Part shown: in pieces, positions 8,460 through 18,693 of the stretch
How the letters are laid out: each line of letters opens with the position of its first letter
Position numbering within the stretch: the first letter of the stretch is position 1
DNA from: Fibrobacterota bacterium
GTDB taxonomy: Bacteria > Fibrobacterota > Chitinivibrionia > Chitinivibrionales > Chitinispirillaceae
Direction of reading: 5' to 3'
DNA: 64,000 nucleotides
Assembly (NCBI GenBank): GCA_023459055.1
Contig: JAEWVR010000030.1
Span: 26,495-90,494 of the forward strand
Notes under the pieces: model-generated
Told to the model about the DNA's origin: nothing
Database searches by the model: none
Seen by the model: the letters and a program-made list of their open reading frames with translations, nothing else
Made by a program: the position numbers and the translations under genes

Positions 8460-9302
8460 ATGGAAAATTCACCATTATCACCGGAGAATGTTTCATCATT
8501 GATTGATCATATGATGAAGTCGAAAGATCCGGCACATGTGGGATTGCGAAAAATTCTGAAGAAAAAGGAGGATGAGGCCCGAAGTTATCAGCTCCATGCT
8601 CCTCAATTGACAGAATTCGAAACACCCGGTGTTAAAACACGTCATTTGAGTGAAGATGATACAATTATTCTTGAACTAGAAAAGAAAGTGAATGATCTTC
8701 AGTTAAAATTAAAACAGCTTGAAGACAAAGCTGCATCGGCGGAAAAAGATGCGTTTGTAAAAGGACGTAATGAAGGTTTTGCACTTGGAGTAAAGAAAGG
8801 CAGTGATGAGACCACAGCAAAATATGAAAAGCAGATCACTGCATTGCAGGAAAAAGTGACAGCGTTCATCGAAACATTCGAGAAATCACGTCGTGAACAA
8901 TTTGAAAATATTGATCACATACTTTTGAAGCTCGTTTTTGAGATTGCTAAAAAGGTAATTAATGCTGAAGTAAAAACTAACAGGGAATATGTCCTTTCGG
9001 TTATAAAAAAGGCAATTTATTATATAGGGGACAAAGAACGACTTATTGTACGGGTTGCTCCAACGGATTTTGAAATAGTATCAGGAAGAAAAGACTTCTG
9101 GCTTCCGGTTACGGAACGGGTGAAAGAGATTGTAATCGAGAATGATGATCGTATTACGCAGGGTGGGTGCATTATTGAATCGAACTCAGGAACGGTTGAT
9201 GCGCGTCTCGGAGTTCAGTTTAAAGAACTTGAAAGTCTTGTTGAAAAAATATGGGAAAATATCAGTGCACCGCAGCAATCTGAAAATGTTCAGGATTCCT
9301 GA
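8460..9302 (+). CDS. fliH: Flagellar assembly protein FliH
   Basis: A 280-residue cytoplasmic protein that binds and regulates the export ATPase FliI and docks it to the C ring. Residues about 65-150 are a charged coiled coil with small-residue spacing (FVKGRNEGFALGVKKG). The C-terminal FliH/YscL-like domain runs from about 160 to 270 and contains the typical QGGCIIESNSGTVDARL segment. It lies between fliG and fliI as in most flagellar operons. Confidence 0.93.
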   Translation: MENSPLSPENVSSLIDHMMKSKDPAHVGLRKILKKKEDEARSYQLHAPQLTEFETPGVKTRHLSEDDTIILELEKKVNDLQLKLKQLEDKAASAEKDAFVKGRNEGFALGVKKGSDETTAKYEKQITALQEKVTAFIETFEKSRREQFENIDHILLKLVFEIAKKVINAEVKTNREYVLSVIKKAIYYIGDKERLIVRVAPTDFEIVSGRKDFWLPVTERVKEIVIENDDRITQGGCIIESNSGTVDARLGVQFKELESLVEKIWENISAPQQSENVQDS

Positions 9303-9375
9303 TAGATATCAATGCAACACGGTACAGATGCATATCAGTACCAATTAATAATTTCATTACATAAACCGGGCCTGA

Positions 9376-10719
9376 ATGAAGACACTACCTATGAATGCAG
9401 AACTTAGATTTCAACCCTATGTTCAGGCGATAACATCATCAGAACCCATACAGGTTTATGGGAAAATTACTGAAGTAATAGGTTTACTTATTGAGTCAAC
9501 CGGTCCGGCGGCGTCGGTCGGGGATGTCTGTTTGCTTGAAAAAGGTGGCATTGTTACTGGCCGCGCAGAAGTGGTCGGGTTCCGTCAGGATCGTACATTA
9601 CTAATGCCGCTTGGATCTATTGAGGGAATTCATCCCGGACTAAATGTTATTGGTACAAAAAAACCACTGATGATAGGAATTGGTCACGGATTGACTGGAA
9701 GAGTACTTGATGGACTTGGAAATCCACTTGATAATAAGGGGCCGGTCAATGTTGACAAGTACAGATCTGTGTTCTCTGCAATACCAAACCCTCTTCTGAG
9801 AAAAAGAATTTCAGAACCTTTTCAGACAGGTATTCGTGCAATAGATTCCCTGATTACAATAGGGAAAGGGCAGCGAATGGGAATATTTGCAGGAAGCGGC
9901 GTCGGCAAAAGTGTGCTTCTTGGCATGATGGCCAAAAATTGTAAATCGGATATTAACGTCATAGCCCTTATCGGTGAACGGGGAAGAGAAGTTCGCGAGT
10001 TTATTGAACGGGATCTTGGTGAGGAGGGACTGAAACGTTCTGTCCTTGTCGTTGCAACATCCGATCAACCGGCATTAATACGCTTGAAGGGTGCAATGGT
10101 TGCTGCTGCGATTGCTGAATTTTTCAGGGATCTTGGGAAAGATGTTTTGTTTCTTGTCGATTCTGTAACACGTCTTGCCCAGGCACAGCGAGAAATAGGT
10201 CTTGCGATAGGGGAGCCGCCGGCGACAAAAGGGTATACTCCATCAGTATTTTCAATGCTGCCGAAATTTCTTGAACGCGCAGGTACTTCAGAACAGGGTG
10301 CGATTACAGGTCTTTTCACCGTGCTTGTTGATGGTGATGATATGGATGAACCGATTGCCGATGCAGCGAGGAGTATACTGGACGGACATATTGTATTGTC
10401 AAGAAAACTCGCCCACAGGAATCACTTTCCTGCTATTGATGTACTGGAAAGCATATCACGTTGCATGTCTGATGTCATTAAGGATGATCATAAAAAAATG
10501 TCTGGGTATGTCAAGGATTATATGGCTGCATACCGGGAAAACGAGGATCTGATCCAGATTGGAGCATACGCGCCCGGATCAAGCGATCGGGTAGACAAAT
10601 CAATTAAAATAAACGATTCCCTTATCAGCTTCCTGCGACAGGATCGGAATGAAAAATCAACTATGGAATCAAGCAACGCAAAAGTTAAGGAAATATTAAA
10701 AGTCATCGGGATAAAGTAA
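9376..10719 (+). CDS. fliI: Flagellum-specific export ATPase FliI
   Basis: A 447-residue hexameric ATPase that energises type III export of flagellar subunits. The Walker A motif GSGVGKS is at residues 173-179, followed by GERGREVREFIE and the Walker B segment DVLFLVDSVTR. The AxxEPPATKGYTPSVF segment typical of FliI/YscN also appears. The length is standard. The first ATG at 9376 has only a weak ribosome site; an ATG five codons later is possible. It ends directly against fliJ. Confidence 0.97.
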   Translation: MKTLPMNAELRFQPYVQAITSSEPIQVYGKITEVIGLLIESTGPAASVGDVCLLEKGGIVTGRAEVVGFRQDRTLLMPLGSIEGIHPGLNVIGTKKPLMIGIGHGLTGRVLDGLGNPLDNKGPVNVDKYRSVFSAIPNPLLRKRISEPFQTGIRAIDSLITIGKGQRMGIFAGSGVGKSVLLGMMAKNCKSDINVIALIGERGREVREFIERDLGEEGLKRSVLVVATSDQPALIRLKGAMVAAAIAEFFRDLGKDVLFLVDSVTRLAQAQREIGLAIGEPPATKGYTPSVFSMLPKFLERAGTSEQGAITGLFTVLVDGDDMDEPIADAARSILDGHIVLSRKLAHRNHFPAIDVLESISRCMSDVIKDDHKKMSGYVKDYMAAYRENEDLIQIGAYAPGSSDRVDKSIKINDSLISFLRQDRNEKSTMESSNAKVKEILKVIGIK

Positions 10720-11166
10720 ATGAACAGATTCAGGTTCAGACTCGAGGTGTTGCTTGATCTGAGGAAAAAAAAAGAGGAGAAGATCAAGCTTGCACTTGCT
10801 GAAAAAAATAATCAGATACTAAGTGCCCAAAAACTGGTAAATGAACTGCATGATGGATTAAAGGCCTTTCAGGAAAATGAAAAAACATCACGCAGGGAAC
10901 ATCTTGATCCGGTTATGCTTCGCTATTCAATAACCTATCGCTATGCACTGAAGAAAAAATTGACTGACGCAATAAGACAGGTTGATGATCTAAAAGCTGA
11001 AGCTTTCAGGATACAGAAAGAACTGGTTATCGCAACACAGAAGCGTAAAGCTGTAGAAATCGTAAAGGAAAAACGTCTGATTGAGTGGAAACGGAAAAAT
11101 CATATTGTCGAACAAAATTTCAATGATGATATTTCGCAGCAGGCATTTATCCGGAACAAGTCATGA
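10720..11166 (+). CDS. fliJ: Flagellar export protein FliJ
   Basis: A 148-residue, highly charged, all-helical coiled-coil protein starting MNRFRFRLEVLLDLRKKKEE, the typical FliJ N-terminus. FliJ is the stalk of the export ATPase and escorts empty chaperones. Its ATG follows the fliI stop without a gap, so translation is probably coupled. Its stop codon overlaps the start of the next gene (ATGA). Confidence 0.92.
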   Translation: MNRFRFRLEVLLDLRKKKEEKIKLALAEKNNQILSAQKLVNELHDGLKAFQENEKTSRREHLDPVMLRYSITYRYALKKKLTDAIRQVDDLKAEAFRIQKELVIATQKRKAVEIVKEKRLIEWKRKNHIVEQNFNDDISQQAFIRNKS

Positions 11167-14100
11167 GACACTTAAATACAATGAAGTTAAAACTGTATAT
11201 CGTAATACTTATTGCGTTAACAGGCGTTTTTAACAGCAATGCCGGATCAAGTTCCCGGACACAATTTACTGTATTGGGTGATGGCGTTTCAGATTCTGGA
11301 GTTGTCAATGATAACGGAATTACTCTTGCTATAAAAGAATTCAGGGATGTAAAGATATTCGGTGATTCCATTCCTGATATATCTGGCTCCGCAGTCGCGT
11401 CTGACATAATTCATAAACGTGATACGATGATAATCTTTACTGCTGATACAGTAAGTGATGGCGTATATTATCGCAAATTTACAATCAATCAGAGTAGTTT
11501 ACAGACTCAGGGAAGTAACTGGGTGAAGTTCTGTAATGCGTCGTTTTCGCAGGAAACTTTTTTTCATGTTGACAGCGGGAAGAGCGGTTATCTTGTATCA
11601 TATATACGTAAAGGTTCCTCGAACAAAAACTATTTACAGGCACATAATGGCAAAGTATCACTCGATATTGACTCCGCAGGTAATAAAAATTTGTTGTTTT
11701 CAAGTCAATGTGCCATGGATAATGATACATTTCTTATTATGTATAGCAACGATGTGTCTTTAATGAAGGTCTGTAAAGTATATTCTTCGGGAGATTTCAT
11801 AACAAAAATAAGTGAAACAACTGTTGCAACAGATTCTGGATCGACGGGAAATTCTTTGATGACAAGTACGATTTCCTTTGATGGTAGCGGAACTATTCTT
11901 GCATGCTGGGATCGTGGTTCACCGTATGGTGTAAAAAAACTTCACTATACCTTTTTAAACCGGGCTTTAACTACCCTTATTGCCAACGATTCAATAGACC
12001 AGACTATCGGGAATTCAACTTTCTATTACAATAATGTTGCCGGTGTGGCACCATATAGCGCTCAGAAGTTTGCTGTGTTTTTCTGGGATGTAAACGCACT
12101 TTATCTCAGCAGGATTGGATTGGATGGTGGTGCGTTAGATACAAACACAGAAATTATTGCAAATGGAACTATGCGTTTCTGTGCAGCATCATCGTCTAAG
12201 AACTATGTATATGTAATGTGTAAAGGTGACATTGATGGTAACGGTATCAGCGGCATTGAGGGAATCCGGTATCCATTGATTAACGGATCATTAGGTGTTG
12301 GAGATACAATCAGCAATTCAGATCCGTTATCGAATGTTAATATATCTGATATTTATAGTGCAATAATCAATTGCACCATTGACACATCCGGGACAATCGG
12401 CGCTGTCTGGAAACACGGTAACCGTTGCAAGGGTTCTGTGCTTGCGTATCGGGGCGTTCGTTATAAAAGTGGCTATTGGACATCCCCGGTTGAATCATTG
12501 AATGTTAGTGATGGGGATTCTATCCGGTTTTACCCATCCGAAATACTGATCTCCAGTGAAAGTTCATGGTACGTTGAGGATTCGATCAGAATGGGGTGTA
12601 CCATTGAACAGTGTAAGAATGCCCAATGGAACTCGTTCTCTGATATGCCGCTGCTTGAATCACTCAAAACCACATGCAGGTATTATCAGTACAGAGTAAA
12701 AATCAACAGGAAAACGGGAAGCACTTATGACTCTATTACAACACCGGTTGTGACTTCAGTTACTGTTCCGTGGAATGTGAAACCGGTACTTGTAGCACTT
12801 GACTCTATTGGAATAAGAGGCAGCATACGAAATGGTGTTACATTCGGAACAACATACACTGTTTTGTCAAGACTTGACACAGTCTATCCATTCATGAGAA
12901 TCAGGGATCAGGATAATGGGGATATGGTTAGCTACAGTGCCACATGGCCTGCATCAGGCGAACAGTTATCATATACAAGCAACGGACTTGAACGAAGTGT
13001 TTCGCCATTGACACTATTGCCGTTACCTTATGATACGGTTGTCAGTTGCCAGATTAACGTAAGGGATTTTCAGGGATGGAATGCTCAGAGCCGCTCAATT
13101 AATCTGGTCAGTCGTAATTCACTTCCACGAATCACTAGTAAAATCAAACAGTCCGGTAAAAACGATACTATCATGATTAACAGTGACAGGTTGCTGACGT
13201 TACAGGAAGAGGATACTGTATATATTAATTATTCAGTATCTGACACAAATGATGCATCTGCAGTCTATGGGAAAATAAAGCGACAAAACGGCATAATCTA
13301 TCAAACAATAGATTCAACACAAACAAGTGGTGTCTATCGTCTGCTATGCAGATCTGTTACTCCCGTAGATACAGCGAAGTATCTTGTTGATGTATCCGAT
13401 CCTGATACATCATATGGATACAGATTATCACTTGTCATCAATCATAAGCCGGTGATTGATTCGATAGCATACATGGGAAAAAGTGCAAGACATAATGACA
13501 CTATCAGAATAAAAGCAGGTTTACCCATCACGTTCAGGATGCATGTTGATGACAGGAATCTTGACTTCTGGGATACACTTCACTGCACAATGTCTACGAA
13601 GTCAAGTAACCAGTCTACTGTCAGTGTGTCGGCAGTGAATCCGTTTACTTTTATTCCTCTGGCAGGGGATTCAATAATTAGATTTTTTGTAGTTGATAAA
13701 TATGGAAGAACTGATAGTACTATAGTGTATGTAAAAATGCCATGGTTCGAGACGGATACTTTAAAAAATCCACTGTATCGTCGTGCACTGGATACCTTGC
13801 TAAAAGGGGTCTCACTGATTGATAAAAGTACGGTTGGGGATACTGTTGTCATTCCACTTCTCAACACTGGAAATGATACCATGTACATTACAGGATGCTC
13901 ATTTGGAAATGCAAAAAATAAATGGCTGACAGCAATTTTACTAAAGGATACGGTACGTCTAACTGATGCATTTACTACTATAGCAGCATTAAAACCAATG
14001 GTTGCAGAAAGTCTTGTACTTGAATTTTCGGCTTATCAGTTAAGTGGTGACAGCGTTGAGTATGATACTGTAATAATAACAACGGATGATCCGGCTCATG

Positions 14101-15710
14101 ATACGATACTGATTCCAGTGCGATTTGAGTATAATGATCTGCCGGTAATAGTATCTGTAGAACCTGATTATATTGCAGACAGGCCATATTGGGCGCTTGG
14201 CAAAAAAATGACAATGAACGGAAAACCATTTCCTCCCCATGCTGCAATACAAATATCATTTTCTGAGCCAATGGATTCAGTATCTGCGCTTACTGCAATT
14301 ACAGTCTACAGCGTTTATGATTCTGTAAAACAGAAAAATCTCGTTCCGATACCATTGAACCACATATGGGTACAGAACTATACAAAACTGCGCCTTGTTC
14401 CTGAATATACTATGTCAAGCAGTACCTATGGATTCACACCGCCATCAGGGCTTTTTATAGCGACTGACTCAATTGCATTGAACATAACCAGTACGTTAAA
14501 AGATAAAGCCGTAACGCCATCAGGACCAAATATGCTTGACATACAAAGACTCTATCGCAGGTCGGTGATTGCTGATACAACACTGCACATGAAAATTGAC
14601 AGTGTAAATTTCACACTTATTGGCATCACACCGGATGTGGGGGATTCACAGATCGTTTCGAAAAAACCGGAAATTACATTAACCTTTTCAGCGCCGATCT
14701 ATGCCCGTACCGTTGATACGTCAAAGGTTGACAATAAAACATTGATAGTACGCTCCCGGTACAATGACGGTCAACAGCTTACTTTTGATTCAATATATAA
14801 CGGCACGAACAGTGTAACATTCCGCTTATCCCGAAATCTTTTTTATAACGATTCTGTAACGTGTCTGTATAAAAGTGTTTCGGTCAGGAATACAAGTGGT
14901 TATTCTATTGATAAAAACAGAAACGGTATTCCGGCTGCGGATTATGATTCCCTGTCAAATGAAGATGATGTACAATGGCAGTACAACGTTAAGAATATCA
15001 GGCTGTTGAGTGCAGCACCTTTGAATGGCAGTGTCTCAAAATCCATATCTCCTCAGGTGGTTCTTACATTCAGTGAACCGGTGTGGGCCGGTTCATTTGA
15101 TACAAGTTTACTGAGTGGCAATAGAAGCATATCCATACAGTCGGTGTATTCAACAAAACCTGGAAGCTTTACATCAATACAATATTCTGCAGACAGTACC
15201 AGTATAATCCTGCAACCATCAGAGAAGTATTTCAGTAACGACAGTATCAGATGTACATTTGCGGGATTTAATAAAAAGTATTCCTATAATGCAGCAGACA
15301 ATCTCCCGCGTGATACCGCTGAATCATTTGGTTATTTCTCATGGTATTTTTTGACATCCAATATGGGGTTTTATACATTTCCAAATCCTTACAAACCGGG
15401 AAAAGATCCACGACATTGCAGTACCGGCGGACCTTGTGGTATATGGTTCAAAAATCTTCATACTCTAAAAAGAGGTGTAAATGATATTGCCATAAGGATA
15501 TATGATATGAATGCAAATGTGATACTTGATACAAAACAAAAAATTGGTCTTATACACTTTGAAACCGGAAATTCACAAAGCATTCCACAGTGGTTGTGGG
15601 ACACCCGTAATATGAAAGGTGAACTTGTTGCTTCCGGCCTCTATATGTATGCAATATTTGACAAAAATGGAAAGATACTTGTCAAAGATAAACTGGTTAT
15701 TGTCAGGTGA
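11163..15710 (+). CDS. Giant secreted protein with Big_5-like domains and an FlgD-like C-terminus
   Basis: A 1515-residue exported protein. A signal peptide lies near residues 7-27; a second ATG at 11181 would give a more typical one. The N-terminal third has a beta-propeller-like style with many short strands and Asp/Ser/Thr-rich loops. From about residue 750 the chain reads as tandem Ig-like domains. Three resemble bacterial Ig-like Big_5 repeats (starting near 994, 1148 and 1278, each with a TLTFSAP or VLTFSEPVW-like strand). The last 115 residues, from FPNPYKP, match the FlgD-Ig/type IX-like C-terminal sorting fold (ASGLYMYAIFD...KLVIVR). The ATG overlaps the fliJ stop, so it sits on the flagellar transcript. 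It may be a surface or appendage protein; its true role is not known. Confidence 0.8.
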   Translation: MRHLNTMKLKLYIVILIALTGVFNSNAGSSSRTQFTVLGDGVSDSGVVNDNGITLAIKEFRDVKIFGDSIPDISGSAVASDIIHKRDTMIIFTADTVSDGVYYRKFTINQSSLQTQGSNWVKFCNASFSQETFFHVDSGKSGYLVSYIRKGSSNKNYLQAHNGKVSLDIDSAGNKNLLFSSQCAMDNDTFLIMYSNDVSLMKVCKVYSSGDFITKISETTVATDSGSTGNSLMTSTISFDGSGTILACWDRGSPYGVKKLHYTFLNRALTTLIANDSIDQTIGNSTFYYNNVAGVAPYSAQKFAVFFWDVNALYLSRIGLDGGALDTNTEIIANGTMRFCAASSSKNYVYVMCKGDIDGNGISGIEGIRYPLINGSLGVGDTISNSDPLSNVNISDIYSAIINCTIDTSGTIGAVWKHGNRCKGSVLAYRGVRYKSGYWTSPVESLNVSDGDSIRFYPSEILISSESSWYVEDSIRMGCTIEQCKNAQWNSFSDMPLLESLKTTCRYYQYRVKINRKTGSTYDSITTPVVTSVTVPWNVKPVLVALDSIGIRGSIRNGVTFGTTYTVLSRLDTVYPFMRIRDQDNGDMVSYSATWPASGEQLSYTSNGLERSVSPLTLLPLPYDTVVSCQINVRDFQGWNAQSRSINLVSRNSLPRITSKIKQSGKNDTIMINSDRLLTLQEEDTVYINYSVSDTNDASAVYGKIKRQNGIIYQTIDSTQTSGVYRLLCRSVTPVDTAKYLVDVSDPDTSYGYRLSLVINHKPVIDSIAYMGKSARHNDTIRIKAGLPITFRMHVDDRNLDFWDTLHCTMSTKSSNQSTVSVSAVNPFTFIPLAGDSIIRFFVVDKYGRTDSTIVYVKMPWFETDTLKNPLYRRALDTLLKGVSLIDKSTVGDTVVIPLLNTGNDTMYITGCSFGNAKNKWLTAILLKDTVRLTDAFTTIAALKPMVAESLVLEFSAYQLSGDSVEYDTVIITTDDPAHDTILIPVRFEYNDLPVIVSVEPDYIADRPYWALGKKMTMNGKPFPPHAAIQISFSEPMDSVSALTAITVYSVYDSVKQKNLVPIPLNHIWVQNYTKLRLVPEYTMSSSTYGFTPPSGLFIATDSIALNITSTLKDKAVTPSGPNMLDIQRLYRRSVIADTTLHMKIDSVNFTLIGITPDVGDSQIVSKKPEITLTFSAPIYARTVDTSKVDNKTLIVRSRYNDGQQLTFDSIYNGTNSVTFRLSRNLFYNDSVTCLYKSVSVRNTSGYSIDKNRNGIPAADYDSLSNEDDVQWQYNVKNIRLLSAAPLNGSVSKSISPQVVLTFSEPVWAGSFDTSLLSGNRSISIQSVYSTKPGSFTSIQYSADSTSIILQPSEKYFSNDSIRCTFAGFNKKYSYNAADNLPRDTAESFGYFSWYFLTSNMGFYTFPNPYKPGKDPRHCSTGGPCGIWFKNLHTLKRGVNDIAIRIYDMNANVILDTKQKIGLIHFETGNSQSIPQWLWDTRNMKGELVASGLYMYAIFDKNGKILVKDKLVIVR

Positions 15711-15793
15711 TACCGTCAAACCGCAATAACCATATGAATTTCATAGGTATCCAGCAGGACGGTATCTGTAATAAAAAATGGTGTATCAATCAA

Positions 15794-16261
15794 TCAGAAT
15801 GAAATCTCAAGAATCCTGTAATGCAGCGTGCCCCGGGGAATTTTAATCGAAACATCATCACCAACTTTTTTCCCGATAAGTGCTTTGCCGATTGGGGAGT
15901 TGAGAGATACTTTTTCATCAGTGGTGCCGGCGTCCATGTCGGAAACTACATGAAGTGTTTCAACTTCACCATCATCATCCTGAACCTTGACCTTGGTTCC
16001 CATAATCACTTTATCGGCAACCATGTTGGATGTGTCGATGATTTGTGCCCTTGCAATTCGATCCCGAAGGTATGCAAGCTGTCCCTCCAGAAATCCCAAA
16101 CGTTCTCTTCCTGCATGATAATCAGCATTTTCCTTTAGATCTCCATGGCTGCGTGCTAATTCAATGCGTGCAACAACCAAAGGTTTCTCAGCCATCAGTT
16201 CCGCTAATTTGGCGTTAAGTTCATCAAGATTTTCTTTAGTCAGAAGAATAGTATCGCTCAT
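15794..16261 (-). CDS. greA: Transcription elongation factor GreA
   Basis: A 155-residue factor that binds in the secondary channel of RNA polymerase and stimulates cleavage of backtracked transcripts. The N-terminal coiled coil carries ARSHGDLKENADYHAGRE with the acidic tip residues (about 38-55), and the C-terminal FKBP-like globular domain contains SPIGKALIGKKVGD. The start at 16261 is chosen because AAGGA lies 5 bases ahead; an upstream in-frame ATG would add 20 unconserved residues. Confidence 0.95.
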   Translation of the reverse strand: MSDTILLTKENLDELNAKLAELMAEKPLVVARIELARSHGDLKENADYHAGRERLGFLEGQLAYLRDRIARAQIIDTSNMVADKVIMGTKVKVQDDDGEVETLHVVSDMDAGTTDEKVSLNSPIGKALIGKKVGDDVSIKIPRGTLHYRILEISF

Positions 16262-16509
16262 CATTATCCTTTTTGAAATATGGTATATCCCTAAAATAGT
16301 TGCATTAAAAGCTAAATGCAACTCATAAAATCAGCAGAGAGCAAGATGTGTAGCCATAATCAGTTGCCGGTAGCAGGGATTGGGTTCTATAATGTTGATA
16401 ATGGTTAAATTTTAGAATAGAATACACTGCAGTTGCTTAAACATTAATCCACTCAATTCTTTTGCAATCTCATTCATCACCTATTAAAGGTTCACCCGAC
16501 TTCACTGGC

Positions 16510-18456
16510 TTAAAAAGACGCATCAATTCCGATGAATATCGATCTTCCCTGTATTACCGGTAGTGAGCAATACTTCACTGTTCCACTTGCAGGCAGCCAT
16601 ACCTCTTTATCAAGAAGATTGTAGCAGTCGATGCGTATCTTAAACTGGCCAATTGATTGAAGAGTTAAAAAGTAGTTAAGATCATAGGAGAAAGTTACAT
16701 TAAGTAGATTGTATTCACCCGGGTTTGGATTTCCGATTGATGTATATCTTTTGTCAAGGTCGCCTTCGTATATGTTAAAAGCGCTTACTATCAAGCCATT
16801 CCTGGAATAACTTAGTCCTATTTTACCTTCGATTTCAGGAACAGGCATCATATTGCCTAGTGAATCGCCATTGGTATTTTGTTGATAAAGTCCCGAACCA
16901 ACCAGTAATAACTCTCTGGTTATGTAATATTTCCCTTCAAGTTCAGCCCCGATTATCGTTGTCTTTTCATCACTATTCACATATCTGATTGGAGATGTAG
17001 GTACTTGAATGATTGTATTGCTGATTTTGCTGTAAAAATTGTTCAGACCGATAGATGCATTATCCGTCTGGATATTGACACCAAAGTCGATAGTACTGAC
17101 TTTTTCCGGATCGAGATCTGGTGTTCCTCTGTTCAGGAGATACAGCTCCTGAATTGTTGGAGCCCTGAATGCCTGACTGTATAATGCTTTAATATTAACA
17201 TTCTCCATAGGATACCAGATATAGCCCAAACGAGGATTGATATCAAAGTCATAACCCGGAACTTCGTTTCCCTGAAGGCCTGCAATTAATTTCAGTGAAG
17301 GAAAAAGCCTGTAATCGCCCTGAATGTATATAGCAACACTTGAACGGGATGTATCCAATACCAGGCTCGATGTAAGTACCTGATCACCTTTGACCAGATT
17401 ACCCAGCATACCAAAAACAATTTTCAAATCTTCAATTGGGTTGAAAAAGTTTGTCAATTCACCTGTTAAATCAAAAGAGTTTCTTTCTAATGCTGGTTCG
17501 GCTTTTGTCTCCAGCCATGATTGTGTATATGTGGTATTAAACGACAAGTTCCACCAATCAGAAATCTTTTGCGTATAACCGACGTCATTGAACCATTTTT
17601 GGTAAAAAACATTTCCGTATCCATTGGATGTAGAATCAATCAGCAGTTTCTGGGTTGTGTAAAAATGTATCCAATCATTATAAGAAGTCATTATTTTCAG
17701 ATTCTTGTAGTTTAATTCAAGATATGTGCCCACACCGGTATTTGGTATTGAAACTGGATATCTGGTATATCCATCTTTTCCGATATAGTCAAGCTTCCAC
17801 TCTTTTTCTTTGAAATACTTCGCACCAGCAACAACACTGATATCTCCAAGTTGATATGTAGTAAATCCGGTACCCAGTAATGCTGATGGATATCCGGCTG
17901 CCAGGAAAAGGTTTGTTTTATTTTCAAAGTTCTTTTTTGTAATTACATTAATTACCGCAGAAAATGCATTTGATCCGTAAAGAACAGAGCCAGGACCGCG
18001 AATCACTTCCAGATGGTCGATTACACTTACTGGAAATGATTCATACATTTCGCTTTTGATCCCACCTTCTTCCGCTTCACGAACAGGCCGTCCATTAATT
18101 AGCAGAAGTGTATGGCAGGCTGCTGCATTAAGCTGATCTCCGCGAGCCGCAACTGAACTGCGATCAGTCATATAAATAGTAACAGGTGCAAGACTTGGAA
18201 CCCTTAATAACACATCTTTTAAAGTCCTTGCACCGAAACGCTCCATTTCATCATTGGTTACTACAGAAATAACTCCTGGTGCATCTGATAGTCTCTCTAC
18301 CTGTTTGGATGTTGTTGTTACGTGCATATTAAAAAGTTCAGCGAGGGACAATTCCGAAAACACTAAAGAGGAATCAGTTTCAGAAGAAGCTGCAGCAATA
18401 TACGTAATGCTTAAGAACGCAATTGCTTTCCAATAAAAAGTATTACGTAGATGCAT
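16510..18456 (-). CDS. TonB-dependent outer-membrane receptor
   Basis: A 648-residue outer-membrane receptor with an N-terminal signal peptide (about 1-23), a plug domain (about 55-165, with VISVVTNDEMERFGARTLKDVLLRVP-type sequence and the motif VIRGPGSVLYGSNAFSAVINVIT) and a C-terminal 22-strand-type beta-barrel ending in an aromatic residue (...FIGIDASF). The family imports siderophores, cobalamin, nickel or glycans using TonB-ExbB-ExbD, none of which is encoded here. The plug resembles the vitamin B12 or colicin-receptor style, but no riboswitch is apparent upstream, so the substrate is open. AGAGGAT precedes the ATG. Confidence 0.9.
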   Translation of the reverse strand: MHLRNTFYWKAIAFLSITYIAAASSETDSSLVFSELSLAELFNMHVTTTSKQVERLSDAPGVISVVTNDEMERFGARTLKDVLLRVPSLAPVTIYMTDRSSVAARGDQLNAAACHTLLLINGRPVREAEEGGIKSEMYESFPVSVIDHLEVIRGPGSVLYGSNAFSAVINVITKKNFENKTNLFLAAGYPSALLGTGFTTYQLGDISVVAGAKYFKEKEWKLDYIGKDGYTRYPVSIPNTGVGTYLELNYKNLKIMTSYNDWIHFYTTQKLLIDSTSNGYGNVFYQKWFNDVGYTQKISDWWNLSFNTTYTQSWLETKAEPALERNSFDLTGELTNFFNPIEDLKIVFGMLGNLVKGDQVLTSSLVLDTSRSSVAIYIQGDYRLFPSLKLIAGLQGNEVPGYDFDINPRLGYIWYPMENVNIKALYSQAFRAPTIQELYLLNRGTPDLDPEKVSTIDFGVNIQTDNASIGLNNFYSKISNTIIQVPTSPIRYVNSDEKTTIIGAELEGKYYITRELLLVGSGLYQQNTNGDSLGNMMPVPEIEGKIGLSYSRNGLIVSAFNIYEGDLDKRYTSIGNPNPGEYNLLNVTFSYDLNYFLTLQSIGQFKIRIDCYNLLDKEVWLPASGTVKYCSLPVIQGRSIFIGIDASF

Positions 18457-18693
18457 TGAATGATCCTCTAAAAGAGTAGGTATACAACTATTTTATGACA
18501 CTAGTGAAGAAATGACAATTACATTCTTATACTTTTGATGAAGCGTACTTTATAATTTCGCAATGTGTTAATTGTAAGTTACTGTACTTCAAATGGGATA
18601 TCGAATAGGAATAAATCAGCTTTTTCCTCTCTCTATCACCCAAAAAATTGAAGTATATTATACCCGCTTTTAATCCGGGAAAGGATACATGAA

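Noticed and set aside
15710..15765. ATACCGTC/GACGGTAT inverted repeat after the giant protein
   Set aside because: Arms of 8 bp with a 40-base loop and no U run are too weak to call as a terminator.
18457..18693. Cobalamin or other riboswitch before the TonB receptor
   Set aside because: No conserved B12-box-like sequence was recognised.
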